A stretch of 7,475 nt of DNA from Thauera sp. (lineage in GTDB: Bacteria; Pseudomonadota; Gammaproteobacteria; Burkholderiales; Rhodocyclaceae). A model generated the notes under the pieces. The model was not told the DNA's origin, searched no databases, and saw nothing but the letters and a program-made list of their open reading frames with translations. Positions within the stretch are counted from its first letter, which is position 1. Each line of letters opens with the position of its first letter. The stretch lies in NCBI GenBank assembly GCA_023150215.1, contig JAKLLJ010000162.1, positions 1 through 7,475 of the forward strand. Direction: 5' to 3'. The translations under genes were made by a program, and so were the position numbers. Shown here piece after piece: positions 1 to 6,200 of the stretch.

Positions 1-344
1 CGGACGACAACTTCATCCGCCGCTTCTCTGCGCCCTACCTGCCGGTGGCGATGGCGCAGTGGCAGGTGGGCGAGCGCTTCGGCAACGGCGACGGCCGCGC
101 GCTTGCCGAGAAAGTGTGGCAGGCCGAGGACTTCGCCTTTTTCCGCTGGTTCGCGATGTTCCCGGTGCTCGACCACGTCGAACGCGACGCCAGCGGCCAG
201 GTGTGCGCGGCCTTTCGCGACCTGCGCTTCGCAACGCCGGGGCGCGGGCGCGAGCCCTTCATCTACGGTCTATGCGGTGCGGCGGGTGATTGGCGTTTGT
301 TCGAGCGCGAGGGCGAGGTGCGGCGATGGATCGACGTACGATGA
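1..344 (+). CDS. C-terminal fragment of a probable membrane-bound metal-dependent hydrolase (YdjM-like)
   Basis: The reading frame is open from the window edge (first full codon at 3) to TGA at 342-344, giving 113 visible residues; the start lies outside. The fragment has no membrane segment or metal-binding motif. Its pattern resembles the C-terminal tail of YdjM/DUF457-type inner-membrane metal-dependent hydrolases: an aromatic stretch FFRWFAMFPV, then a charged strand, then a DLRF motif, then PFIYGLC near the end. In that family the tail follows several transmembrane helices and the catalytic part, none of which can be seen here. The substrate of the family is not well defined. Codon use is typical coding sequence for this genome. 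It overlaps the next gene by 19 bases, which suggests a shared transcript. The coding call is firm; the family is a moderate guess from the tail alone. Confidence 0.6.
   Translation, partial: DDNFIRRFSAPYLPVAMAQWQVGERFGNGDGRALAEKVWQAEDFAFFRWFAMFPVLDHVERDASGQVCAAFRDLRFATPGRGREPFIYGLCGAAGDWRLFEREGEVRRWIDVR
315..318 (+). promoter_or_regulatory. Ribosome binding site supporting the start of the thioredoxin-like gene
   Basis: GAGG lies 7 bases upstream of ATG 326, inside the end of the preceding gene. It favours 326 over the in-frame ATGs at 341, 350 and 353, which lack a comparable purine tract. Confidence 0.5.
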
Positions 345-901
345 CGCGGATGATGGACGATACGACTCCGCCACCGCCCGCGTCCGCCCCCAAGCCGCCG
401 CGCTGGCGGCGCTGGGCGGTGGAGATGGGGATTTTCGTGACGATCTTTGTCGCGGTGCAGGCCTGGATGACGCGCGATGTGCCCGCCGGACCTGCGCCCG
501 ACTTCGCCACCGTTGCAGCCGATGGCGGTCCGCTGAGTCTTGCCGCCTGGCGCGCGGCGCATCCGGGCCAGGCGGTCGGGGTGTATTTCTGGGCCGACTG
601 GTGTCCGATCTGCACCGCACAGCAGGGCACGATCGATGGCGTGCAGGCCGATCACCCGGTACTCACCGTCGCTATGCAGTCGGGGGGCGCGGCGGCGGTA
701 GCGAAGGTGCTTGCAGATCGTGCGCTCGACTGGAGCACCGCGATCGACGCCGACGGCCGCATCGCCCAGTCCTACGGGCTGCGTGGCGTGCCGGCCTTCG
801 TCATCGTCGACGCGGCAGGCGAAATCCGCTCCGTGTCGCTCGGCTACACCATCGGCTGGGGCCTGCGCGCGCGGCTGTGGTGGGCGGGCTTGAGTTCTTG
901 A
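326..901 (+). CDS. Membrane-tethered thioredoxin-like protein disulfide oxidoreductase (ScsD/TlpA-like)
   Basis: This 191-residue protein has an N-terminal cytoplasmic stretch rich in Pro and Arg, one membrane anchor at about 30-48 (WAVEMGIFVTIFVAVQAWM), and a thioredoxin fold facing the periplasm. The redox motif is W92-C93-P94-I95-C96, preceded by VYFWAD, and the cis-proline loop is G154-V155-P156. These are the hallmarks of TlpA/DsbE/ScsD proteins, which reduce or isomerise disulfides in exported proteins; ScsD homologues are linked to copper tolerance. The partner here is unknown: no DsbD/ScsB or cytochrome c maturation gene is visible. I chose the ATG at 326 because GAGG at 315-318 sits 7 bases before it. 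An alternative ATG at 341 forms an ATGA overlap with the upstream stop but lacks a clear ribosome site. Either start leaves the anchor and active site intact. It is followed after 10 bases by an alpha/beta hydrolase gene. Confidence 0.88.
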   Translation: MDRRTMTRMMDDTTPPPPASAPKPPRWRRWAVEMGIFVTIFVAVQAWMTRDVPAGPAPDFATVAADGGPLSLAAWRAAHPGQAVGVYFWADWCPICTAQQGTIDGVQADHPVLTVAMQSGGAAAVAKVLADRALDWSTAIDADGRIAQSYGLRGVPAFVIVDAAGEIRSVSLGYTIGWGLRARLWWAGLSS

Positions 902-911
902 GGATAAGGAA

Positions 912-1877
912 ATGGGCGCACCCGGACTGATCGCCGCCTTCACCGCCGGCGCGGCCACGCTCGCCGGCGGACGGGCGCTGGTGCATTGGGGCATCCGCAA
1001 GGGCCTGGCCGCGCCGCGGGTGCCGCATCACACCGACCCGGGCGAACTCGGGCTGGCGTCGGAGGCGGTTCGCATCGGCACCGCAAACGGCAAGTCGCTG
1101 CATGCGTGGTTCGTTCCGGCGCCCGGCCGTCGTGCGCCCGACGAGGGCGCCGAGGCGGCGCCCGGGCTTGCCCGCGCAAGCGAGGTGATTGCCGCCGCGC
1201 CCGCGCCGGCGGTGATCGTGCTGCACGGCTGGGGCGGCAACGCGGCGCTGATGCTGCCGCTCGCGCGCCCGCTGCACGAGGCGGGATTCAGCACGCTGTT
1301 CGTCGATGCGCGCTGCCATGGCGCGAGCGACGACGACACGTTCGCCTCGCTGCCGCGCTTTGCCGAGGACGTCGAGCACGCCTTTGCCTGGCTGGCGATG
1401 CGCGCCGGCATCGACCCCCGGCGCATCGCGCTGCTCGGCCATTCGGTGGGCGCGGGCGCGGTGCTGTTCGCTGCCGCGCGCACGCCGCAGGTCGCGGCGG
1501 TGGTCAGCGTGGCCGCGTTCTCGCATCCGGCGGCGATGATGCGGCGCTGGCTGGCGGCCAAGCACATCCCGGAGAAGCCGATCGGCCGCTACATCCTCGA
1601 CTACGTGCAGACGGCGATCGGCCATCGCTTCGACGACATCGCGCCGCTGGCCACGATCGCGCGCATCCGCCGTCCGGTGCTGCTGGTGCACGGCGAGGAC
1701 GACGAGATCGTGCCGATCGATGAGGCACGGCAGATCTTCGCTGCGCGCGGGGAGACGCCGGTCGAGCTGATGACGGTGTCGGGCGATCATGAATCCTTCG
1801 CCGATCTCGAGCGCCACATGGGGAGGCTGGTGGCGTTTCTCGGGCGTGTGCTTGGCGGAGACGGAGCGCGCCGATAG
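912..1877 (+). CDS. Alpha/beta hydrolase (serine hydrolase of the dienelactone/peptidase-like type)
   Basis: This 321-residue protein has the full set of alpha/beta-hydrolase landmarks. H105-G106-W107-G108-G109-N110 forms the oxyanion loop. G176-H177-S178-V179-G180 is the nucleophile elbow. D264 in HGEDDEIVP is the acid, and H293 in GDHESF is the catalytic histidine. The N-terminus (1-24) is weakly hydrophobic with small residues and may be a short anchor or uncleaved signal; a cytosolic location is also possible. Residues 71-98 are an Ala/Pro-rich insertion before the first core strand and look like a flexible loop. The substrate cannot be read from sequence; esterase, thioesterase and peptidase are all possible. 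The ATG at 912 is preceded by a strong AGGATAAGGA, and the gene starts 10 bases after the thioredoxin-like gene, so the two are probably translated from one message. It is the last gene before the hairpin terminator. Confidence 0.9.
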   Translation: MGAPGLIAAFTAGAATLAGGRALVHWGIRKGLAAPRVPHHTDPGELGLASEAVRIGTANGKSLHAWFVPAPGRRAPDEGAEAAPGLARASEVIAAAPAPAVIVLHGWGGNAALMLPLARPLHEAGFSTLFVDARCHGASDDDTFASLPRFAEDVEHAFAWLAMRAGIDPRRIALLGHSVGAGAVLFAAARTPQVAAVVSVAAFSHPAAMMRRWLAAKHIPEKPIGRYILDYVQTAIGHRFDDIAPLATIARIRRPVLLVHGEDDEIVPIDEARQIFAARGETPVELMTVSGDHESFADLERHMGRLVAFLGRVLGGDGARR

Positions 1878-1902
1878 CGGCATGTACGGGGGGCGTACGT
1901 CG

Positions 1903-2038
1903 GGGGTTCGCGCCTTCCGGCGCTCCTACAAGCCACCGCTCCGCGTCCGTGATCCCGGATTGCGGCGTTATCCTCCGGTCGCGGTGGTGCCCCCCGGTCG
2001 CGGGGGTTTTTGTAGGAGCGCCGGAAGGCGCGAACCCC
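1903..2038. repeat. Inverted pair of REP-like palindromic units (REPIN-like)
   Basis: A 29-base unit at 1903-1931 is repeated as an exact reverse complement at 2010-2038, separated by 78 bases. Each unit contains the partly palindromic core GCGCCTTCCGGCGCTCCT, flanked by GGGTTC on one side and ACA on the other. Read outward on the opposite strand it begins TGTAGGAGCGCC and ends GCGCGAAC, which matches the general shape of pseudomonad REP elements (GTAGGAGCGG...CGCGAA). The same 21-base core occurs exactly four times in the window (here twice, and near 3331 and 3427), always outside genes. No REP-associated transposase (RAYT) is in the window. Translating through the repeats in some frames gives runs such as FAPSGAP, a trap for gene callers. 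Confidence 0.85.
1990..2011 (+). terminator. Intrinsic terminator after the left operon
   Basis: CCCCCG at 1991-1996 pairs with CGGGGG at 2001-2006 around a GTCG loop, followed directly by five T (2007-2011). This is the expected form of a rho-independent terminator for the + strand. It lies 113 bases after the stop of the alpha/beta hydrolase gene and inside the REP pair, whose right arm begins at its T-run. Confidence 0.65.
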
Positions 2039-2269
2039 GCCGTCGGCATGGCGAGCAAACGTGCCCTTCGGGATGGCAAGGCGATCCCGCTTTCTGCTGC
2101 CCGATCCCGCTCCGTTCGGCGCTGTCACAAGGAAACCAGCCCGTCCGGACCGTCTCCGCGCTGGCCGTGGGGCCGCCCGGTTTGTAGAATCGACCTTCCT
2201 TCCCATCTTCCGGGCGCTGGCAGCTTGCGCTGCGCAGCCGGAAAAACAAGCACAACACGGAGACCCCTC
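2039..2269 (+). promoter_or_regulatory. Upstream region of the TRAP operon; no gene seen
   Basis: With the repeats before it, this makes a 392-base gene-free gap between the hydrolase stop and dctP. It must hold the TRAP promoter if the terminator at 1990-2011 works. The best -10-like match is TAGAAT at 2185-2190, but no good -35 lies 16-18 bases upstream. A GG-N10-GC spacing at 2163-2176 (TGGC...CCGC) is compatible with a weak sigma54 -24/-12 element, yet this is common by chance in GC-rich DNA. A short hairpin, GCAGC-TTGC-GCTGC (2220-2233), lies in the leader. The dctP ribosome site is GGAG at 2259-2262. The exact promoter is unresolved. Confidence 0.35.
2082..2111 (+). repeat. Short direct repeat, two copies of CGATCCCGCT
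   Basis: The ten-base word CGATCCCGCT occurs at 2082-2091 and 2102-2111. The start-to-start distance is exactly 20 bases, close to two helical turns. It lies about 160-190 bases before dctP. It could be a paired activator site or chance; no regulator for it is in the window. Confidence 0.35.
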
Positions 2270-3301
2270 ATGCAGAAACGCCGCTTCACCGCCCTCGTCG
2301 CCGGTCTCTTCGCCACGGCCGCGCTCGGCTTCTCGATGCCCGCCACGGCCCAGCAGTACAAGGACGAATACAAGCTCTCCACCGTGCTCGGCGAGGCTTT
2401 CCCGTGGGGTTGGGGCGCCAAGCGCTGGGCCGACCTGGTGGCCGAGAAGACCGAGGGCCGCATCAAGATCAAGGTCTATCCGGGCACCTCGCTGGTGTCG
2501 GGTGACCAGACCAAGGAGTTCACCGCGCTGCGCCAGGGCATCATCGACATGGCGGTGGGCTCGACGATCAACTGGTCGCCGCAGGTCAAGGAGCTGAACC
2601 TCTTCGCGCTGCCCTTCCTGATGCCCGACCACAAGGCGATCGACGCGCTCACGCAAGGCCGCGTCGGCACCAGGATGTTCGAGATCCTCGCCGAGCGCGA
2701 CGTGGTGCCGCTGGCCTGGGGCGAGAACGGCTTCCGCGAGGTCTCCAACTCCAAGAAGCCGATCCGCACCCCGGACGACGTCAAGGGCATGAAGATGCGC
2801 GTGGTGGGCTCGCCGCTCTTTCTCGCCACCTTCAACGCGCTCGGCGCCAACCCGACGCAGATGAGCTGGGCCGACGCCCAGCCGGCGATGGCGACCGGCG
2901 CGGTCGACGGCCAGGAGAACCCGCTCGCGGTGTTCAACGCCGCCAAGCTGCACACCGTGGGACAGAAGAACCTGACCCTGTGGGGCTACGTCGCCGACCC
3001 GCTGATCTTCGTGGTCAACAAGACCGTGTGGAGCTCGTGGTCCGAGGCCGACCGCAAGGCGGTGTCCGAGGCTGCGCGGCAGGCTGCAAAGGAAGAGATC
3101 GCCCGCGCCCGCGCCGGCATCTCGGCGGGTGACGACGCGTTGCTCAAGGAGATCGAGACCAACGGCGTGGCGGTGGTCCGCCTGAGCGACGCCGAGCGCG
3201 ACGCCTTCCGCACCGCCACCGCCGGCGTGTACAAGGAATGGGCCGAGAAGATCGGCGCCGACCTGGTCAAGCAGGCCGAGGAAGACATCGCCAAACGCTG
3301 A
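2270..3301 (+). CDS. dctP: TRAP transporter periplasmic substrate-binding protein, DctP family
   Basis: This 343-residue protein has a clear Sec signal peptide: MQKRR, hydrophobic 9-23, cleavage after A25-T26-A27, mature start at about Q28. The mature part is a DctP-type TRAP binding protein of normal length. Landmarks are the early segment LGEAFPWGWGAKRWADLV, the YPGTSLVSGDQ loop (70-80), and ALPFLMPDHKA (113-123). The segment GMKMRVVGSPLF holds R177, the position of the conserved arginine that salt-bridges the carboxylate of the ligand. GAVDGQENP (210-218) is the usual late motif. It delivers the ligand to the DctQM permease in the inner membrane. The ligand is probably a carboxylate, but its identity cannot be read. 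The ATG at 2270 is supported by GGAG 7 bases upstream and by the signal peptide; longer in-frame openings upstream run through REP sequence and are not coding. REP-like hairpins follow the stop. Confidence 0.96.
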   Translation: MQKRRFTALVAGLFATAALGFSMPATAQQYKDEYKLSTVLGEAFPWGWGAKRWADLVAEKTEGRIKIKVYPGTSLVSGDQTKEFTALRQGIIDMAVGSTINWSPQVKELNLFALPFLMPDHKAIDALTQGRVGTRMFEILAERDVVPLAWGENGFREVSNSKKPIRTPDDVKGMKMRVVGSPLFLATFNALGANPTQMSWADAQPAMATGAVDGQENPLAVFNAAKLHTVGQKNLTLWGYVADPLIFVVNKTVWSSWSEADRKAVSEAARQAAKEEIARARAGISAGDDALLKEIETNGVAVVRLSDAERDAFRTATAGVYKEWAEKIGADLVKQAEEDIAKR

Positions 3302-3327
3302 CCGGGCACGGCGCGACCCGGACGCCC

Positions 3328-3390
3328 GGGTTCGCGCCTTCCGGCGCTCCTGCGGGGGCGCGGCATGTAGGAGCGGCGGCCGCGAACAGG
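3328..3390. repeat. REP-like hairpin element, copy A, between dctP and dctQ
   Basis: Two inverted half-units form an imperfect hairpin. GTTCGCG at 3330-3336 pairs with CGCGAAC at 3381-3387, and GCTCCT at 3346-3351 pairs with AGGAGC at 3369-3374. The left half carries the exact core also found at 1907-1927, with GCGCCTTCCGGCGCTCCT. The right half has a different middle, GCGGCGGCC, between the conserved TGTAGGAGC and CGCGAAC ends. It starts 26 bases after the dctP stop. Confidence 0.85.
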
Positions 3391-3423
3391 TATGCGATGC
3401 GGCATCGGGTGCCCCGGGCGCCT

Positions 3424-3488
3424 GGATTCGCGCCTTCCGGCGCTCCTACAGGGGTGCCGCATGTGGAGCGGCGGTGGCCGCGAACTGG
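3424..3488. repeat. REP-like hairpin element, copy B, between dctP and dctQ
   Basis: This is a second copy in direct orientation to copy A, starting 96 bases further on. ATTCGCG (3426-3432) faces CGCGAAC, which ends at 3485, and GCTCCT (3442-3447) faces a degraded TGTGGAGC (3462-3469) that has lost the A of TGTAGGAGC. The right half also has two extra bases (GGCGGTGGCC), so copy B looks more diverged than A. From 3489 to 3586 I see no further structure, only the dctQ ribosome site AAGG at 3579-3582. Confidence 0.8.
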
Positions 3489-3586
3489 GCGCTTGAAAAG
3501 GCTTCGTCCGTATTCGGGCGCTGCCGGTCGTATCTGAGCGGCACGGTCGGGCGTGCGCAACACATCGAATCCATCCTGAAGGCCAC

Positions 3587-4072
3587 ATGAGCACCGAGCA
3601 GCCCTCGCACGAAAGCGAAACCTCCGTCCCCTACACGATCGAGCAGATCCTCTCCGGCATCGTCATGGGCCTGATCGTGCTGATCACCTTCGGCAACGTG
3701 CTGGCGCGCTACTTCACCTCGCAGTCCTTCGCGGCCACGGAGGAGTTCTCGATCGCGCTGCTGATCGTGCTGTCCTTCCTCGGCTCGTCGGCGGCCTTCG
3801 CCTTCGATCGCCACATCCGCGTCGATTTCTTCGTCGGCAAGCTGCCGCCCGGCGCACGTGCCTTCGCCGACTGGCTGTCGTTCGCGGTCACCGCCAGCCT
3901 GTTTGCCTTCATCGCCTTCTACGCCGGCAAGCTCACCTGGGACCAGTACCGCTTCGAAGAAACTTCGCCTGCGCTCGGTGTGCCGCAGTGGTGGTACACC
4001 GTGTGGATGCCGGTGCTGGCGGTGGCGCTCGTGCTGCGCCTGGTGCTCACCCGCCTGCGGGGGCGTCCATGA
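3587..4072 (+). CDS. dctQ: TRAP transporter small permease subunit, DctQ family
   Basis: This 161-residue inner-membrane protein has four predicted helices at about 18-40, 52-72, 94-114 and 136-155. Family landmarks are all present: N37-V-L-A-R41-Y after helix 1, E52-E53 at the start of helix 2, H76-I-R-V-D80 in the loop after helix 2, and S127-P-A-L-G-V-P133 followed by Q-W-W-Y before helix 4. DctQ packs against DctM and helps form the membrane part that receives the loaded DctP. ATG 3587 has only a short AAGG 4 bases upstream, a weak ribosome site compared with dctM. The 285-base gap from dctP is unusually long for a TRAP operon and is mostly REP-like DNA. Substrate specificity is set mainly by DctP, so nothing more can be said here. 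Confidence 0.95.
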   Translation: MSTEQPSHESETSVPYTIEQILSGIVMGLIVLITFGNVLARYFTSQSFAATEEFSIALLIVLSFLGSSAAFAFDRHIRVDFFVGKLPPGARAFADWLSFAVTASLFAFIAFYAGKLTWDQYRFEETSPALGVPQWWYTVWMPVLAVALVLRLVLTRLRGRP

Positions 4073-4137
4073 GTGCGCACGCACGGCTGTCGGAAGGGAA
4101 GCGCTCACCGCCCCCGGGAAGCATGTCGTGTAGCGGC

Positions 4138-4144
4138 AGGAGGG
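4138..4144 (+). promoter_or_regulatory. Strong ribosome binding site for the GTG-started dctM
   Basis: AGGAGGG lies 7 bases before GTG 4152. It fixes the dctM start; the ATG at 4123 is out of frame and hits a stop within a few codons. Confidence 0.75.
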
Positions 4145-4151
4145 CAGTCCA

Positions 4152-5435
4152 GTGATCGGCACCGTCCTCATCGGCCTCTTCCTGCTTGCCCTGGTCGCGG
4201 GCATGCCGCTCGCCACCGGCCTCGGCGCGGCCAGCATCGCGGTGCTGGCGATGGCGGGTTTCGACCAGCTTGCGGTGCCCACCAACATCTACGCGGGCAT
4301 CGCCAAGTACCCCTTGCTGGCGATCCCGATGTTCATCCTCGCCGGCATGATCTTCGAACGCTCCGGCGTGGCGATCCGCCTGGTGCGCTTCGTCACCGCG
4401 ATCGTCGGCGAATGGACCGGCTCGCTGGCGGTGGTGGCAGTGCTGGTGTCGATGCTGCTCGGCGGCATCTCGGGTTCCGGCCCGGCGGATGCGGCCGCGG
4501 TGGCGGCGGTGATGCTGCCGTCGATGATCGCGCGCGGCTATCCGAAGGGTTTTTCTGCGGGCCTGATCGCCGCCTCGGGCTCGACCGCGATCGTCATCCC
4601 GCCGTCGGTGGCCTTCATCGTCTACAGCGTGATGGTGCCGGCCGCCACGGTGCCGGCGCTGTTCGCCGCCGGCCTGTTCCCGGGCATGATCGCGGCGCTC
4701 TGCCTGCTGGTGCCGGCGATCATCATCAGCCGCAAGTACGGCTTCGGCCGCGATTACAAGGCCGCACGCCCGCCGCTGGGCAAGAGCTTCATCGACGCGA
4801 TCTGGGGCCTGCTGGCGCCGGTGATCATCCTCGGCGGCCTGCGCACCGGCGTGTTCACGCCCACCGAGGCGGCGGTGGTGGCGGTGGCCTACGGCATCTT
4901 CGTGGGCATGGTGGTGTATCGCAGCATCACGCCGAAGGGACTGTTCCGTGTGCTGGTCGAGGCGGGCGAGCTGTCGGCGGTGGTGCTGATGATCATCGGC
5001 ATCGCCTCGGTGTTCGCCTGGGCGGGCAACACGCTGGGCATCTTCGACGTCGCCGCCAAGGCGCTGGTCGGGCTGCACTCGAGCGAGTGGCTGATGCTGC
5101 TGTCGATCAACCTTCTGTTGCTGGCGGCGGGCATGTTCCTCGACGCGATCTCGATCTTCCTGATCCTGCTGCCGTTGCTGGTGCCGATCGCGGTGGCGAT
5201 GGGCTGGGACCTGGTTTGGTTCGGCGTGATGATGACGATCAACCTCGCCATCGGCCAATTCACGCCGCCGATGGCGATCTCGCTGATGATCACCTCGCGC
5301 ATCGCCGGCATCGGCATGGAGGAGACCTTCAGGTGGGTGATCTGGCTGGTGCTGGCGATGGGTGCCGGGCTGGCGCTGATGATCGTGTTCCCGCAGCTTG
5401 CGTTGTGGCTGCCGGGGAAGCTGGGCTACCTGTAA
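4152..5435 (+). CDS. dctM: TRAP transporter large permease subunit, DctM family
   Basis: This 427-residue, strongly hydrophobic protein has about a dozen membrane segments, the normal size for a separate (unfused) DctM. Family motifs appear in order: GMPLATGLG (17-25), LLAIPMFILAG (55-65), GGISGSGPADAAAV (104-117), I149-P-P-S152, F-T-P-T-E-A-A (235-241), G327-M-F-L-D-A332 and I367-G-Q-F-T-P-P-M374. The GGISGSG and GQFTPPM loops belong to the two inverted halves of the elevator-type transport domain that carry the sodium and substrate sites in related TRAP structures. DctM carries out Na+-coupled uptake of substrate delivered by DctP. It starts with GTG, 79 bases after dctQ, and that gap holds no gene. 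It is the last gene of the operon and converges on the repressor gene 43 bases away. Confidence 0.96.
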   Translation: MIGTVLIGLFLLALVAGMPLATGLGAASIAVLAMAGFDQLAVPTNIYAGIAKYPLLAIPMFILAGMIFERSGVAIRLVRFVTAIVGEWTGSLAVVAVLVSMLLGGISGSGPADAAAVAAVMLPSMIARGYPKGFSAGLIAASGSTAIVIPPSVAFIVYSVMVPAATVPALFAAGLFPGMIAALCLLVPAIIISRKYGFGRDYKAARPPLGKSFIDAIWGLLAPVIILGGLRTGVFTPTEAAVVAVAYGIFVGMVVYRSITPKGLFRVLVEAGELSAVVLMIIGIASVFAWAGNTLGIFDVAAKALVGLHSSEWLMLLSINLLLLAAGMFLDAISIFLILLPLLVPIAVAMGWDLVWFGVMMTINLAIGQFTPPMAISLMITSRIAGIGMEETFRWVIWLVLAMGAGLALMIVFPQLALWLPGKLGYL

Positions 5436-5449
5436 GCGGCGCCTGCCTG

Positions 5450-5488
5450 GGCGCGTTCTGCGCAGCGCGCCGGGGTATTCAGCCCGGC
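5450..5488. terminator. Possible hairpins between convergent dctM and the tetR-type gene
   Basis: Two GC stems lie between and over the two stop codons. GGCGCG (5450-5455) pairs with CGCGCC (5466-5471) around a ten-base loop. GCCGGG (5469-5474) pairs with CCCGGC (5483-5488). They overlap, so only one can form at a time. Neither is followed by a T-run on either strand, so this is at best a weak or rho-assisted stop. Confidence 0.3.
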
Positions 5489-6102
5489 TGGTCGAGCAGG
5501 TCGTTGATCGCGAGCTGGATGCGCTGCGCGACGCGCTGGCGGTCGAGGCCGGGGTTGCGGATCGTGCGCAGCAGCAGGCCTTCGAACAGGCTCGCGAGCA
5601 CTTCCACCATGTCGGCAGTCGCCTCGGCCGTGTCGTCGCGGCCGGCGGCGCTGCGGATGGCGCGGATGGTCACCATCAGCTCGCGCCGACAGGTTGCGTC
5701 GGCCTCGCGGACGATCCTGGCAACGTGCGGGTTGCGCGCGGCCTCGGCGACGATCTCCACCTTGAGCGCCGCACCATCGGGGTCGAGCTGATCCAGTACG
5801 CCTTCGGCGGCGCGTTCGATCAGGGCGTCCCGCACGTTGCAGGCGGCGCGCAGCTCGGCGGTCAGGGTCAGCAGGGTCTCGAGGTCCTGCGCGACGATCG
5901 CGGCGATGATCGCTTCCTTGTTCTCGAAGTAGTGATAGATGTGGCCGGCGCTCATGCCGGCGATCTTCGAGATCCGTGCGATGCTGGCGCCATGAAAGCC
6001 GTGCTCGCGAAAGCACTGCGCGGCGGCGGCGAGGATCTGCTGGCGGCGGGCTGCGGCGCGCGAAGCGTCGGTGGCGTGGGGGGAGTGGTCCGTGATCTGC
6101 AT
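5479..6102 (-). CDS. TetR/AcrR-family transcriptional repressor, probable regulator of the divergent efflux operon
   Basis: This 207-residue protein has the classic TetR N-terminal DNA-binding domain: RRQQILAAAAQCFREHGF (19-36), then the helix-turn-helix ASIARISKIAGMSAGHIYHYF (39-59), then ENKEAI. The rest is an all-helical ligand and dimer domain, as usual for AcrR-like regulators of multidrug pumps. The ligand cannot be predicted. I use ATG at 6102, preceded on the minus strand by GGAAC. An in-frame ATG at 6195 would add 31 residues of basic, low-complexity sequence and would place the start on the operator, so I reject it. It is transcribed away from the RND adaptor gene, with 198 bases between them, a standard layout in which the repressor binds the shared promoter. 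Two dyad boxes sit there. It probably represses the pump and perhaps itself until an inducer binds. Confidence 0.93.
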   Translation of the reverse strand: MQITDHSPHATDASRAAARRQQILAAAAQCFREHGFHGASIARISKIAGMSAGHIYHYFENKEAIIAAIVAQDLETLLTLTAELRAACNVRDALIERAAEGVLDQLDPDGAALKVEIVAEAARNPHVARIVREADATCRRELMVTIRAIRSAAGRDDTAEATADMVEVLASLFEGLLLRTIRNPGLDRQRVAQRIQLAINDLLDQPG

Positions 6103-6171
6103 GCTGTTCCGATGGGACGCTCGGCCCCGCCGTCGATGAACCACCGGAGCGGGGCGAGGTCCTGAAAAATC

Positions 6172-6200
6172 TTGCGATGCCGCAAACGGTAACATAGAAT
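6172..6200 (+). promoter_or_regulatory. Sigma70-type promoter of the RND efflux operon
   Basis: TTGCGA (6172-6177) and TAGAAT (6195-6200) are separated by exactly 17 bases and match the -35 and -10 consensus at 4/6 and 5/6. Transcription would start near 6207, leaving a leader of about 94 bases before ATG 6301. The local AT content is much higher than in the surroundings. Confidence 0.65.

Noticed and set aside
1884..1898. Hairpin GTACG-GGGGG-CGTAC just after the alpha/beta hydrolase gene as a terminator
   Set aside because: The stem is only five pairs and no T-run follows; the hairpin at 1990-2011 is a far better candidate.
2163..2176. Sigma54 promoter for the TRAP operon
   Set aside because: Only GG and GC at the right spacing plus TGGC are present; the -12 side is CCGC instead of TTGC, and such matches are frequent in GC-rich DNA. 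No DctB/DctD pair is in the window.
1949..2269. In-frame extension of dctP upstream to 1949, adding 107 residues
   Set aside because: The extension translates the terminator and REP arm (giving a GAPEGANP-type string), while ATG 2270 has a ribosome site and begins a textbook signal peptide.
3328..3488. CRISPR-like array from the spaced repeats
   Set aside because: Only two direct copies, each an internally inverted hairpin, with no cas genes; the same core occurs inverted at 1903-2038, which fits REP elements and not CRISPR.
4073..5791. Long + strand open frame of 572 codons over dctM
   Set aside because: It is a shadow in another frame: Arg/Gly/His-rich low-complexity protein with no family features, while the dctM frame carries all TRAP motifs.
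6103..6195. Longer start for the TetR-type gene at ATG 6195
   Set aside because: It would add a basic low-complexity N-terminus not typical of the family and place the start codon on the operator; 6102 gives the normal length of 207 residues.
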